Shown: positions 15,951 through 24,656, numbered from the stretch's first letter. The stretch is DNA of 30,578 nucleotides from DATJXG01 sp035500455 (GCA_035500455.1 DATJXG010000063.1:1-30578), one strand, 5' to 3'. A program made the numbers and translations. The notes: generated from the letters alone by a model not told the origin.

Positions 15951-17177
15951 TCACCTCGCCGCCCCCGCCAGCACCGGCTGCTCTTCATACTCCGGCAACA
16001 CAATCTTGTCCGCCAGTCCTTTGCCGAAGATGTAACTAGCCACCCAGGGAACGGTGAGCAACTTCATCACCTGGTTGCGCAGGAAGAGCGAAAAAGCAGA
16101 CTCGGGAGCAAACGTACTCGCAAAACCCACCGCCGCTTTCTGCTTCTCGAAGACGAATGGCCCAAACCGCTCCTGATATTGCGCAAATGCCGTCGTATAG
16201 TCGCCATTTGCTCGATGCAGCTCCCCGGCAAGAATATAAGCCGCCACCATGGCCAGCGCCGATCCCTGCCCGGCGAGCAGCGAAACGCAGAACGCCGCGT
16301 CGCCAAGCAGTGACACGCGGCCGCGCGTCCACAACCCCGGTTCGGCATTCATGTGAATCTGGCTGACGCGGTCGAAGTAGAAATCGCGCGCCGTATCCAG
16401 CGCTTCCAGAATCTGCGGGCACTCCCATCCGCTCCCGCCGAAACGCTTGCGCAACAGCGCCTTCTGCGCCGCGACGTCATCCTCCGGCGGGTCCTTTTCC
16501 GGCTCATGCCGGAACGCGAACATAAAAACCGTGCTGCCGTCGCGCATGGCGAAGCGCGCCACCCACTGCCCGATCTGGGTGTACATCACGTACACCAGTT
16601 CGTCCCGGGGCTCGTAGCCATCCACCACGAAAGCGCCGACTTTGTATCCCAGATATTTTTCGTACCGGCTCTGCGGCCCGAACACCAGTTCGCGAACGCG
16701 CGAGTGCAACCCATCGGCCCCGATCACCAGGTCGAAGCGCCGCGCCGGGCCGCGTTCGAACCTGACCTGCACTCCCTGGCTTGTCTGCTCGATCCCGGCG
16801 ATGCCATCGCCGAATATGGTCTCCACCCCGCCGCCCAGCTTCCCGAAAATTATTGCCGCCAGGTCGCCGCGCGGAAGGCTCACGTAGTGGCCGTTCGTCA
16901 CCCGCGTAAATACGTCGGCGGGAAAACCTGATACTCGCCTGCCCTCGCGGTTGACGATTCGCACCTGCCGTACCGTGTAGCCTTTGTCGGTGATCTCCTC
17001 CCGCAGCCCCATGCGCTCCGCAATGTCGAAACCCGCGCCCCAGAAGTCGATCATGTAGCCGCCGGTTCGCAGTCTGGGCGCAATCTCGACAATTGTGGGC
17101 TCCATGCGGTAGCGGCTCAACCAGTAAGCCAGCGTCGGCCCTGCAATTCCCGCTCCTGATATGAGAATTTTCATCAT
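15951..17177 (-). CDS. FAD-dependent monooxygenase (PHBH/TetX-like aromatic hydroxylase family)
   Basis: The three flavin motifs of class A monooxygenases are present: GAGIAGPTLAYWLSR near the N-terminus (dinucleotide binding), GADGLHSRVR in the middle (DG motif), and LGDAAFCVSLLAGQGSALAM (GD motif). These enzymes hydroxylate or degrade aromatic or polyketide-like substrates with NAD(P)H and O2. I place the start at the ATGATG at 17177/17174, because the flavin motif should lie within the first ten or so residues. The frame is open further to 17300, but that part has no family similarity. Length is about 408 residues. The gene stands alone, with the duplicated repeat unit downstream and a 280-base gap upstream. 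Substrate is unknown. Some TetX-like homologues inactivate tetracyclines, but nothing here shows that. Confidence 0.9.
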   Translation of the reverse strand: MMKILISGAGIAGPTLAYWLSRYRMEPTIVEIAPRLRTGGYMIDFWGAGFDIAERMGLREEITDKGYTVRQVRIVNREGRRVSGFPADVFTRVTNGHYVSLPRGDLAAIIFGKLGGGVETIFGDGIAGIEQTSQGVQVRFERGPARRFDLVIGADGLHSRVRELVFGPQSRYEKYLGYKVGAFVVDGYEPRDELVYVMYTQIGQWVARFAMRDGSTVFMFAFRHEPEKDPPEDDVAAQKALLRKRFGGSGWECPQILEALDTARDFYFDRVSQIHMNAEPGLWTRGRVSLLGDAAFCVSLLAGQGSALAMVAAYILAGELHRANGDYTTAFAQYQERFGPFVFEKQKAAVGFASTFAPESAFSLFLRNQVMKLLTVPWVASYIFGKGLADKIVLPEYEEQPVLAGAAR

Positions 17178-17458
17178 ATTAGTTAGGATGCGCGGAGCGC
17201 CGGTGAGGTCGCCAAAACAGCGCCGTCTTTGCGATCCTCCCGGATTTCGCTTAGGTGAGTGGGCTACGAGGTCTACAGCAGATTTTGCGTTGAAGGTCAA
17301 AGCGATGTTGCGCGAAGATCAGAGCAGGCCCAGGCGCTAAAACCCCACTGCATTCTTGGGTCGATTAGGGGCGCGAGTGAACGTGTGCCTTTCCTGCTAT
17401 GTCGCGGAGTTTGTGTTTTGGGGCGCCCGCGCCGCCGTATGCCGGCGGGACGCCGCCG
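17178..17458. other. 280-base gap with no recognised gene; GC-rich repeat at its right end
   Basis: No coding frame with family similarity is seen. The only structured part is the right end, where GCCGGCGGGACGCCGCCGCTAC lies against the glgA stop. The region must contain the promoter of the monooxygenase gene, which starts at its left edge, but I cannot assign -35 and -10 boxes with confidence. Confidence 0.5.
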
Positions 17459-17464
17459 CTACAC
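17441..17464. repeat. GC-rich dispersed palindrome, GCCGGCGGGACGCCGNCGCTAC type
   Basis: This 22-base sequence differs at one position from 26324-26345 inside the BshB1-like gene. The GGCGGGACGCCG part is self-complementary. On the minus strand its end GTGTAG provides the last codon and the stop of glgA. Confidence 0.75.
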
Positions 17465-18925
17465 GGAGAGCAGAGGGGTTTCGCGTAGTTCGCGGGCGCG
17501 GTCGTAGATGCGAATGTATTCGCGGGCGGAGGCGTTCCAGGAAAAATCTTTGCCCATGCCGTTGCGCATCAGAGTTTGCCAGGAGGTCTGGTCGCGGAAG
17601 GCGCGGAGGGCGTCCTTGATCGTGAGCAGCAGGGCTTCGCCGCTGTACTCCGTGAACTTGAAGCCGCTGCCCTTGCCGGTGCGGGGGTTCCAGGGCTCGA
17701 TGGTGTCATCCAGGCCGCCGGTGGCGCGCACAACCGGCACTGTGCCGTACTTCAAGCTATAGATTTGGTTCAAGCCGCAAGGTTCATACTTGGAAGGCAT
17801 TAGGAACATGTCGCTGCCCGCCTCGATCTTGTGGGCGATGGCGTTGTCATAAGCCACTTTTACCGCGATTTTCTGCGGGAACTGCTTATTGAGGCGCAGG
17901 AACATTTCTTCATAAGCTTTGTCACCCGCGCCCAGCGCGACCACAATCATTTCTTCGCGCGCGAGCCGATCCATGACCTGGGCGATCAGGTCGAAGCCCT
18001 TTTGCGCAGCGAAGCGCGAGACGATCCCGATCACGGGCAGGCGAGGGTCGGCGCCGCTTACACCGAACGCGGCCAGCAGATCCTGCTTGCATTTGGCCTT
18101 GCCGCTCAAGTCCTGCGGCGAATATTTCGCGGCGATGTACTTGTCGGCCTGCGGGCTCCACTCGTCGTAATCCACGCCGTTTACGATGCCGGCGACGGTC
18201 GCCGAGCGGTCGCGCAGCACGCCTTCGAGGCCAAAGCCGAATTCAGCGGTCTGAATTTCCTGGGCGTATTTCCTGCTGACGGTGGTCACGAAGTCGGAGT
18301 ACACCAGCGCGCCCTTGAGAAAATTTACCTGGCCGAAGAATTCCATCTTCGTGATGGTGAATAGATCCCAGGGCAGGGTGAGCAGAGGAAGGGTATCGGG
18401 CGGGAAGAGTCCCTGATATCCGATGTTGTGAATGGTGAAGACGGTGGCGGCGTCAGCGAAGGCGGGGTCCTCTGCATATTGTGTGTGCAGGAGAACGGGA
18501 ACCAGGGCGGACTGCCAGTCGTGACAATGGAAGACGTCAGGCACGCCGAGAATCTTCGAGGCCTCCAGAGCGCCACGGCAGAACAGGGCAAAGCGCTCGG
18601 CGTTATCGGTGTAGTCGCCGGCGGAGCTGCCGTAAAGCGCGTCGCGATCGAAGAACGGCGGATATTCGATGAAGTAGTAGCTCACGCCGGAGTGGTTGCC
18701 GTCGGTGACCACCGAGCAGAAGCGGTATTGATCGTCAAAGGGAATCGTGATGCTGCGGACTACGGTTTGTCCGCCAATGAGCTTGGTCTGGCGGTAGCGC
18801 GGGAGATAGACGCTCACCTGATGTCCGGCGGCGGCCAGGGCGCGCGGCAGAGCGCCCACGACATCGGCCAGACCGCCGGTTTTGGAAAAGGGGACGCACT
18901 CGGAGGCGACGAAGGCAACATGCAT
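17459..18925 (-). CDS. glgA: Glycogen synthase (ADP-glucose type, GT5)
   Basis: The 488-residue protein has the standard length and features of bacterial glycogen synthase, which extends alpha-1,4-glucan using ADP-glucose in the cytoplasm. The substrate-binding KTGGLADV motif is at residues 15-22. In the C-terminal Rossmann domain GIVNGVDYDEWSP, VSRFAAQKGFDLI and the nucleotide-sugar site MPSKYEPCGLNQIYS...GTVPVVRATGGLDDTI are intact. ATG 18925 is preceded by GGGAGGA at good spacing. The gene is divergent from the rRNA dimethyltransferase gene. No other glycogen gene is in the window. The GTG-TAG end is read from a dispersed GC-rich repeat. Confidence 0.97.
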   Translation of the reverse strand: MHVAFVASECVPFSKTGGLADVVGALPRALAAAGHQVSVYLPRYRQTKLIGGQTVVRSITIPFDDQYRFCSVVTDGNHSGVSYYFIEYPPFFDRDALYGSSAGDYTDNAERFALFCRGALEASKILGVPDVFHCHDWQSALVPVLLHTQYAEDPAFADAATVFTIHNIGYQGLFPPDTLPLLTLPWDLFTITKMEFFGQVNFLKGALVYSDFVTTVSRKYAQEIQTAEFGFGLEGVLRDRSATVAGIVNGVDYDEWSPQADKYIAAKYSPQDLSGKAKCKQDLLAAFGVSGADPRLPVIGIVSRFAAQKGFDLIAQVMDRLAREEMIVVALGAGDKAYEEMFLRLNKQFPQKIAVKVAYDNAIAHKIEAGSDMFLMPSKYEPCGLNQIYSLKYGTVPVVRATGGLDDTIEPWNPRTGKGSGFKFTEYSGEALLLTIKDALRAFRDQTSWQTLMRNGMGKDFSWNASAREYIRIYDRARELRETPLLSV

Positions 18926-19049
18926 AAGAATCCTCCCGCGAGCCGACCGCGGCGCAGGCTATGATGAAGAACGTCCCGCGGCCGTTGCCGCTTCGTAGTA
19001 GCACAGGGTTGCTCCAAGTTTACTCCAGGAAGAAGAAAGAGGGTCAATT

Positions 19050-19904
19050 GTGAGCAGGATCGCCAACGCCCGCCCGGCTCGGGCCAAACCTAAATTGGGA
19101 CAGCATTTTCTGGCGGACTCCTCGGCCGCCGCGCGCATCGTGGAGGCGCTGGGCGATTTATCGGAGCACACGGTGCTGGAAGTTGGGCCGGGGCGCGGAG
19201 CGCTCACTTCCCTGCTGGCGGCGCGAGCGCGGCGGCTGATCGCCATTGAGATCGACCGCGTGCTGGCGGCCCAACTGCGCATGAAGTTCGCCCTGCGGCC
19301 GAATGTTGAGATCATCGAGGCGGACATTCTGGCGGTGGACCTGCCCAGCCTGTTCGCCCCCAAGCCGGGAACCACGCGGCCCGGGCTGCCTTTCACGCCG
19401 GAGAAGGTACGCGTGGTGGGAAATATTCCCTACCACATCACTTCAGATCTACTGCTGCGGCTGTTTCGGCATCGTGAGTATTTCGAGAGCATGGTGCTGA
19501 TGGTGCAGCGCGAGGTCGGCGACCGGCTGGCGGCGAAGCCGGGCGGGAGTGAATACGGATTGCTCTCGGCAACCGCCCAGCTCTATACGCGAGTGGAGAA
19601 GCTGTTCACCCTGCCGCCGGGGGCGTTTGCGCCGCCGCCCAAGGTGCACTCGGCGGTGGTGCGGCTGACGATGGAGCCGCGGATTGAAGCTCTGCAAGTG
19701 CCGGAGGAAGGCTTTATCGACTTTCTTAAGCTTTCATTCGGGCAGAAGCGCAAAACGCTGTGGAACAACCTGAAAGCGAAGTACGAAGGAGAGGCGCTCA
19801 AGGCGGCGTTTCGTCAGGCAGAGGTGAAGCCCTCGGCGCGGGCGGAGCAGTTGTCGCTGGAGGAGAGCGCCGGGTTGTCCAGGGCATTGGGAGAGAGGAA
19901 TTGA
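19050..19904 (+). CDS. rsmA: 16S rRNA (adenine(1518)-N6/adenine(1519)-N6)-dimethyltransferase
   Basis: The 284-residue protein (also named KsgA) dimethylates two adjacent adenines in the 3' terminal hairpin of 16S rRNA late in small-subunit assembly, using S-adenosylmethionine. The N-terminal KLGQHFLAD, the SAM-binding VLEVGPGRGALT, the acidic IAIEIDR, and the catalytic VVGNIPYHIT are all present. The C-terminal FAPPPKVHSAVVRL and LSFGQKRKTLWNNLK blocks are also family-typical. It starts at GTG 19050 with AGAGGG seven bases upstream. It converges with the DUF1566 lipoprotein gene; 84 bases separate the two stops. Confidence 0.97.
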   Translation: MSRIANARPARAKPKLGQHFLADSSAAARIVEALGDLSEHTVLEVGPGRGALTSLLAARARRLIAIEIDRVLAAQLRMKFALRPNVEIIEADILAVDLPSLFAPKPGTTRPGLPFTPEKVRVVGNIPYHITSDLLLRLFRHREYFESMVLMVQREVGDRLAAKPGGSEYGLLSATAQLYTRVEKLFTLPPGAFAPPPKVHSAVVRLTMEPRIEALQVPEEGFIDFLKLSFGQKRKTLWNNLKAKYEGEALKAAFRQAEVKPSARAEQLSLEESAGLSRALGERN

Positions 19905-19988
19905 GGTGAAGCGTTTGCGATCCGTACTCTCCCTGTTTTGTAGCGATGCCCAAGAGCTTGACAGAGTTCCCACACAAGTCTGCCAGAG

Positions 19989-21518
19989 TCATCGCACCGC
20001 CAAGGTGTATCCCGTATCGGTTTTGGCAGTGTCGTATACGCCGAAATCGCAGCTGAAGACGGTCCAGGCTTCGCTGGTGTCGGCGGCGTCGGTGGTGGAG
20101 GTCCAGTAGTACTGGAAAGAGATGAAGTTGGTGAAAATCGGCGCCTGATAAACAGTCTGGGTGGCCCTGAGAACATAGGTCTGGTCGAAATAATCGGCGT
20201 GGTTGGTTTGCATGCGGTCCGACATGCTCTGCATTTCGTTGCGGTTGGGCATTCGCCAAGTTCCGGCCGCGGAGCCATCGGTCAGGCCGCACTGGCCGCT
20301 GGCCAGCGTTTTCACAGCGGCGACGGCGGCCGCCCAGGGCTGGTTGATGCAGTCGGCCTGCTTGAGCCATATCAGGCCGGTCATGCTGTCGGTGACCGTC
20401 CCGTTGCCGTTATCGATCCAGCGCGGATATGTGAGCCGCACTCCTGTTTGCAAGGTACCGTCGTCGCCGCTCACATAAGGAACATACATTCCAGTTGAGG
20501 CCAGCTTGACGGCGCCGTTGGCGCTGCCCCGGACGGCCCAGACCGCATTGTTGGAAGTTGCCTTCACGTTGGACGTGAGATCGTTCATGTAGCGGCCGTC
20601 GCTCAGGCGAATCGCCCACGCGCTCGGAGACCCACCCTCACCGCCAAAATAACTGGTGGACGACCAGTAGATCCCGATGGAGACGTTGGTAAACGGGTTT
20701 CCCACGGGCAGAGCGGGATTGCTGGAGGAGACGTCGATCAGGCTCTCCAGTTCGTTGAGGTTCGGCATCCGCCACTGGCCGGCGGTCGAGCCGTCGGTCA
20801 ATCCGCAGGCGCCAGTGGCTAACTGGTTGGCGTCGGCCAAGGCCTCGGACCAGGTGGTTGGAGCGAAGCAGCCGGCATCTTTCAGCCAGATGAGGCCGGT
20901 GAGGTGGTCAGTGACGGTTCCGTCCAGATTGTCGGTGAAGCGAGTGCCGGGCCAGGCGGTTCCTTTGTGCTCGGAGGCGTCATCGCCGGCGGTATAGCTG
21001 ATCTGCTGGCCGGTGTTGGCGAGAGCCACAAGGGGATTGCTGCCGTCGTAGGCGGCGAAATCGGCACCCGTCAGGGAGCCGCTTGGCTGGGAGATAAAAT
21101 CGATGACCGTAAAGTAGATGGGGATGTCGGTAATTCCATTCCCCACGAACTGGCCCGTATAGTCAAAGCGGGTCACGGTGCCGCCACTGCCGGCGGAAGG
21201 ATAGAAGCCGTAGCCCTGCTTGCTTGCCCAGAACTGATAATCCGGCGGAACGTTGCCCGTGGCCTGAAGACCAGAAAGGCTGTAGGTCCCGTTGGCGTCC
21301 GTGGTCATGACCTGGACGATGGAATTCGTATTGGTCAGGAAGGCGGTGACAGTAGCGCCGGCCAGTGGCGCTCCTTTGAAGGTGACCGTGCCGGAAACGC
21401 TGTTTGTGGGATTGGGCGCGGGGGGATCGGTAGGTCCAAAGTTGCTGCTGCCCCCACCGCAGGCGTTGAGGAGAACCAGCGCAACAATCGCCGGAAACAA
21501 CTTCATGTGACCCGACAC
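19989..21518 (-). CDS. Lipoprotein with carboxypeptidase-regulatory-like domain and two DUF1566 (Lcl) domains
   Basis: The start is GTG 21518, with AGGGAGGG about six bases upstream; an in-frame ATG lies four codons on. The N-terminus KLFPAIVALVLLNACGGGSS is a lipoprotein signal with lipobox LNAC, followed by a Pro/Thr-rich linker. Residues about 40-110 (SVSGTVTFKGAPLAGATVTAF...GTYSLSGL) form a carboxypeptidase-regulatory-like beta-sandwich. Two DUF1566 domains follow. Each begins DNLDGTVTDHLTGLIWLK or NGTVTDSMTGLIWLK, then has CGLTDGS(T/A)AG.WRMPN.NE and a YW(S/T)ST segment. DUF1566 relatives include collagen-binding and lectin-like surface proteins. The product is probably a surface-exposed adhesin-like lipoprotein; the ligand is unknown. 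The second DUF1566 copy is more diverged at its end. Confidence 0.88.
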   Translation of the reverse strand: MSGHMKLFPAIVALVLLNACGGGSSNFGPTDPPAPNPTNSVSGTVTFKGAPLAGATVTAFLTNTNSIVQVMTTDANGTYSLSGLQATGNVPPDYQFWASKQGYGFYPSAGSGGTVTRFDYTGQFVGNGITDIPIYFTVIDFISQPSGSLTGADFAAYDGSNPLVALANTGQQISYTAGDDASEHKGTAWPGTRFTDNLDGTVTDHLTGLIWLKDAGCFAPTTWSEALADANQLATGACGLTDGSTAGQWRMPNLNELESLIDVSSSNPALPVGNPFTNVSIGIYWSSTSYFGGEGGSPSAWAIRLSDGRYMNDLTSNVKATSNNAVWAVRGSANGAVKLASTGMYVPYVSGDDGTLQTGVRLTYPRWIDNGNGTVTDSMTGLIWLKQADCINQPWAAAVAAVKTLASGQCGLTDGSAAGTWRMPNRNEMQSMSDRMQTNHADYFDQTYVLRATQTVYQAPIFTNFISFQYYWTSTTDAADTSEAWTVFSCDFGVYDTAKTDTGYTLAVR

Positions 21519-21677
21519 GCTGCCCTCCCTTGGTCAAGCCTGGCGGCATATTCCCGGGAGCTGTTTTCAACTCAGCGGGCTTGGGGGAATGCCAGAGGGG
21601 ATATCGGCAGGAGGGAGACAGATCTTCAGTCGCCCGCCGCCACGGCGTCAGTCTGGCGGGCAGTTCCGGGCTGGTGG

Positions 21678-22436
21678 CTATCTTTGCTGTGTTTGTGGGC
21701 TGTGTTTGTGGAAGAGCTTGCGGCGCACGTCGGGACCGAATTCGTCGAACAGGCCGCCGAGGGTGCCGTAAGCGATCGCAATGCCGGCGCGGCTCATGGT
21801 CAACTCGAAGCCGCGATCACCTTTGGGATAGTAGAGGTTGGAAATCCCTCCGGCGGTGAATGCGCCCAGCACATTGGAGAAATTAAAAGCGCGACCGCCC
21901 CTGTCGGTGTGGCATACAAATTCCTGCTTCACGCTGTAGGCCGCGCGGCGCGTGAGGCTGCCCTCACCCAGGCGGAAGTAGCGGGGGTCGTCTTTGAACA
22001 GCGTGGGATAGAAGAAATTGCTCCAGAATCCGCTGGAGACCTCGTCGCCGAGAGCGGCGCCGTAGCGCTTGGCGTAGCCTTCCCCGCCCTGGCCGTAGCC
22101 GGGAAATTCGTCCTCAGCCTGGCTCAGGCCGGCCTGGGCTCCAACCACGGCAAACTCGACGGGATCGAAAGCCTCTTTGGCGAAGAGATGAAACTTCTGG
22201 CGACTCGTGAGCGGGGACGCGTTCTGCCGGTTCGTAACCAGAAACTGCGGCAAAATTCCCAGCGTGCGTTGCGACTGCTCTTTTCTTTCTAATTCTTTTT
22301 CGTCGTCGGCCTTGCTTTTCGACGTGCGCGACTGGGCGCTGGAAGGAGAATCGGGAAGCTGTTGCGGCGACGACTGGGCATGAGCGATCGCAATCGCAAC
22401 GGTTACGCCGCAAGCCAGCGCGAGGAGAAAGCGCAC
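21678..22436 (-). CDS. Exported protein of unknown function
   Basis: The start GTG 22436 directly follows the tsaE stop (TAAGTG), with GGAG eight bases upstream, so translation is probably coupled. The 252-residue product begins with a signal peptide, RFLLALACGVTVAIAIAHAQ. A charged, low-complexity linker follows (SSPQQLPDSPSS...KADDEKELERKEQSQ), then a domain containing GYGQGGEGYAKRYGAALGDEVSSGFWSNFFYPTLFKDDPRYFR. Glycine- and aromatic-rich strands give it the look of a small outer-membrane or periplasmic beta protein of a type common in Acidobacteriota. I recognise no named family and no catalytic motif. Confidence 0.8.
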   Translation of the reverse strand: MRFLLALACGVTVAIAIAHAQSSPQQLPDSPSSAQSRTSKSKADDEKELERKEQSQRTLGILPQFLVTNRQNASPLTSRQKFHLFAKEAFDPVEFAVVGAQAGLSQAEDEFPGYGQGGEGYAKRYGAALGDEVSSGFWSNFFYPTLFKDDPRYFRLGEGSLTRRAAYSVKQEFVCHTDRGGRAFNFSNVLGAFTAGGISNLYYPKGDRGFELTMSRAGIAIAYGTLGGLFDEFGPDVRRKLFHKHSPQTQQR

Positions 22437-22901
22437 TTACTTGGCTCCTTTTGATTCCGGGTGCGCGCCGGTGATGATCTGAACCCGGCGCTGTTGTTCG
22501 CCGGTCCGCTCCAGGAAAATTTCCAGGTCCCGCTCGCGCTCAAAGCGGGCGAACTTCTCACCCCACTCTATCAGCAGGATGCTGTTTTCGGCGATGAGGT
22601 CATCGAGGCCAAGGGTTTCGAGTTCACGCGGAGTATCAACGCGGTAGAGATCGATGTGGTAGAGCAGAGCTCGCGGCCCGCGGTATTCGTGCACCAGGGT
22701 GAAGGTGGGACTGGTGACGTCTTCTTCCCTGGCGGCGTGGAATGCCTGGGCGATTCCTTTGACCAGGGTTGTCTTGCCCGCGCCGAGGTCGCCGCGCAGG
22801 ATGACTAGTTTCGGTGGGGAGAGCATGTCGGCGAGAATGCGGCCGAGAGCGATGGTTTCTTCGGCAGAACTGGTGTTGTACTCGCGAGTTTCCGTCCCCA
22901 C
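22437..22901 (-). CDS. tsaE: tRNA threonylcarbamoyladenosine biosynthesis ATPase TsaE
   Basis: TsaE is the small P-loop ATPase that works with TsaD and TsaB to make N6-threonylcarbamoyladenosine at position 37 of ANN-decoding tRNAs. The Walker A motif is GDLGAGKTT (37-45), followed by SPTFTLVHEY and LYHIDLYRV, all typical. The best start is GTG 22901, giving 154 residues, the usual length. The frame is open to 23396, but that part runs through truB in another frame and has no similarity. No clear ribosome site precedes the GTG. The gene begins 40 bases after the truB stop on the same strand. Confidence 0.93.
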   Translation of the reverse strand: MGTETREYNTSSAEETIALGRILADMLSPPKLVILRGDLGAGKTTLVKGIAQAFHAAREEDVTSPTFTLVHEYRGPRALLYHIDLYRVDTPRELETLGLDDLIAENSILLIEWGEKFARFERERDLEIFLERTGEQQRRVQIITGAHPESKGAK

Positions 22902-22941
22902 GCGATCAGTATAGCGGCAGATCGAAGCAGGTCTGGTGAGC

Positions 22942-23856
22942 TTACGGCTTCGCCAATTGGCGAACTTCGCCTGCGAGCACGATTTTGGGATGGAAGAGCG
23001 TGCCAGCAACCCGCGTGGCGATGGCGATGAGGTCCCTTTGCCCCTGAAAGACTTTGACCTGCCGGGCGCGGGAGAGTTCGGGAAGGTTGACGGCGCGGCC
23101 GCTGCGGATGTGAGCGGCGGCTTCGTCGGTGGCGGTAACGGAGGGAAACTGCGGCAGCAGTTTGCGCGGGTGAACGAACAGGTCTTCCGCTTGCTCGCGA
23201 GCTTGACCACTGGACGCCGCGGCCAGCAAGGCTTCGAGGCTATGGGCATCGGCGAGGTCGAATTCGGCCACCGAGGTTCGCCGCAGGGATTCCAGATGCG
23301 CGCCGCAGCCGAGCTTTCGGCCCATTTCGTGGGCCACGGAGCGCATGTAGGTTCCCGACCCAACCCGGGCGCGAAAACGCGCCCGCTCGTCCTCAAATCC
23401 CAGGATTTCGAATTCCTTGATCTCCACCTGCACCGGCTTGAGGGGCACCTCTTTATGTTTGCGCGCCAGCTTGTAGGCCGGTACGCCCTGGATCTTCTTG
23501 GCGGAGAAGGGCGGCGGCACCTGCTGGATGACGCCGCGAAAGCAGGCCGCCGATTCCCTCACCTGATCGAGCGACAGATGTACACTCTGCGGCGGGCCGG
23601 CGGGCTCGCCCTGGGCGTCGTAGCTATCGGTGGCAAAACCGAAACGGATGACGCCCTCGTAGCACTTCTCGGAAGCCGTATAGAATTGTGCGATCCGGGT
23701 GAGGTTCCCGATTACCAGGGGAAGCACTCCGGTGGCCAGGGGATCAAGCGTTCCGAGATGCCCGACGGACCGCTCCTGGAGAATGCGACGCACCCGGTTC
23801 ACCACGTCGTGCGAGGTGAGGCCGGAGGGCTTGTCGATGATGAGCACGCCGTTCAT
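22942..23856 (-). CDS. truB: tRNA pseudouridine(55) synthase
   Basis: The 304-residue protein isomerises uridine 55 in the T loop of tRNAs. The N-terminal GVLIIDKPSGLTSHDVV and the catalytic motif VGHLGTLDPLATGVLPL (catalytic Asp38) are intact. KCYEGVIRFGFATDSYDAQGE and the RARVGSGTYMRSVAHEMG segment follow as expected. ATG 23856 lacks a clear ribosome site and lies against an AT-rich palindrome. With tsaE and the exported hypothetical it forms a probable three-gene unit, the first two both in tRNA modification. Confidence 0.97.
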   Translation of the reverse strand: MNGVLIIDKPSGLTSHDVVNRVRRILQERSVGHLGTLDPLATGVLPLVIGNLTRIAQFYTASEKCYEGVIRFGFATDSYDAQGEPAGPPQSVHLSLDQVRESAACFRGVIQQVPPPFSAKKIQGVPAYKLARKHKEVPLKPVQVEIKEFEILGFEDERARFRARVGSGTYMRSVAHEMGRKLGCGAHLESLRRTSVAEFDLADAHSLEALLAAASSGQAREQAEDLFVHPRKLLPQFPSVTATDEAAAHIRSGRAVNLPELSRARQVKVFQGQRDLIAIATRVAGTLFHPKIVLAGEVRQLAKP

Positions 23857-23858
23857 GG

Positions 23859-23960
23859 AAAATTGGTAATTTTGTAATCGGGTAATTTGTAATTTGAGTA
23901 CCCGAGCCCTCAGCGCAGTCTTTAAATTACCAAATTACCCGATTTACAAATTGCAAATTC
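23859..23960. repeat. AT-rich long inverted repeat in a divergent promoter region
   Basis: The left arm (23859-23897) contains AATTGGTAATTTTGTAATCG and GGTAATTTGTAATTTG. The right arm (23924-23959) contains AAATTACCAAATTACCCG and ATTTACAAATTGCAAATT. The arms are complementary over roughly 35 bases with a few mismatches. The intervening 26 bases are GC-richer. It differs sharply in composition from its surroundings and fills the gap between truB (-) and the rhomboid gene (+). Confidence 0.82.
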
Positions 23961-23963
23961 CGC

Positions 23964-24656
23964 ATGATACCTATTCGTGACGATCAGCCGCACTTCACTC
24001 CGCCGGTGGTGAACTATTTCCTGATCGTGCTCAATCTCGTCATTTATCTGTTTGAGGCGGTGCTGCCGCCGGATAATCTCAACCTGCTGATTTACCAGTT
24101 CGGCCTGGTTCCGTGGCACGTCACCGCCCTGCTCACCGGATCCCGGTCGCTGAATCCGGTGGCTGTGCTTACGCCGTTCCTGACCTCGATGTTTCTGCAC
24201 GGCGGGTGGATGCACGTGATCGGCAACATGTGGTTTCTGTGGATTTTCGGCGACAATATCGAAGATTATCTCGGGCACTTCAAGTATCTGGGATTCTATT
24301 TGTTCGCCGGAGTGGCGGCCGCGCTCACGCAAGTGCTGCTCACGCCGGCGCTGCGTGTGCCGACGGTGGGGGCGAGCGGAGCGATTGCCGGGGTAATGGG
24401 GGCATATTTCATTCTTTATCCGCGGGCGCGGGTGCTTACCTGGCTGGTGTTTTTCTTTTACCTGCCGGCCTGGGTGATCCTGGGTTATTGGTTCCTGGTG
24501 CAGTTTTTCAGCGCGCGCGCCAGTTCACTCAGCTACGCCAGCCAGAGTTCCGGCGGAGTCGCTTTCTGGGCGCATGTGGGAGGGTTCATTACCGGCCTGG
24601 TTCTGGTGAAGATTCTGCCGCGGCGGCGCCAGAGCCAGCGCTACGGCACCTGGTAG
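23964..24656 (+). CDS. Rhomboid family intramembrane serine protease
   Basis: The 230-residue membrane protein cleaves other membrane proteins within or next to the bilayer. The catalytic dyad is visible: Ser139 in GASGAIAGVMGAYF and His204 in AHVGGFITG. HGGWMHVIGNMWFLWIFG supplies the conserved His and Asn of the oxyanion region. About six hydrophobic segments are present, with N-terminal PPVVNYFLIVLNLVIYLFE as the first. ATG 23964 directly follows the AT-rich palindrome. Substrates are unknown. Confidence 0.95.
   Translation: MIPIRDDQPHFTPPVVNYFLIVLNLVIYLFEAVLPPDNLNLLIYQFGLVPWHVTALLTGSRSLNPVAVLTPFLTSMFLHGGWMHVIGNMWFLWIFGDNIEDYLGHFKYLGFYLFAGVAAALTQVLLTPALRVPTVGASGAIAGVMGAYFILYPRARVLTWLVFFFYLPAWVILGYWFLVQFFSARASSLSYASQSSGGVAFWAHVGGFITGLVLVKILPRRRQSQRYGTW

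Noticed and set aside
15951..17177. Tetracycline-inactivating TetX-type resistance enzyme
   Set aside because: The flavin motifs define only the general monooxygenase family. Nothing in the sequence or neighbours supports tetracycline as substrate.
20904..22292. Open frame of 462 codons on the plus strand
   Set aside because: It is antisense to the DUF1566 lipoprotein and the exported protein, both of which have signal peptides and ribosome sites; no known family is visible in it.
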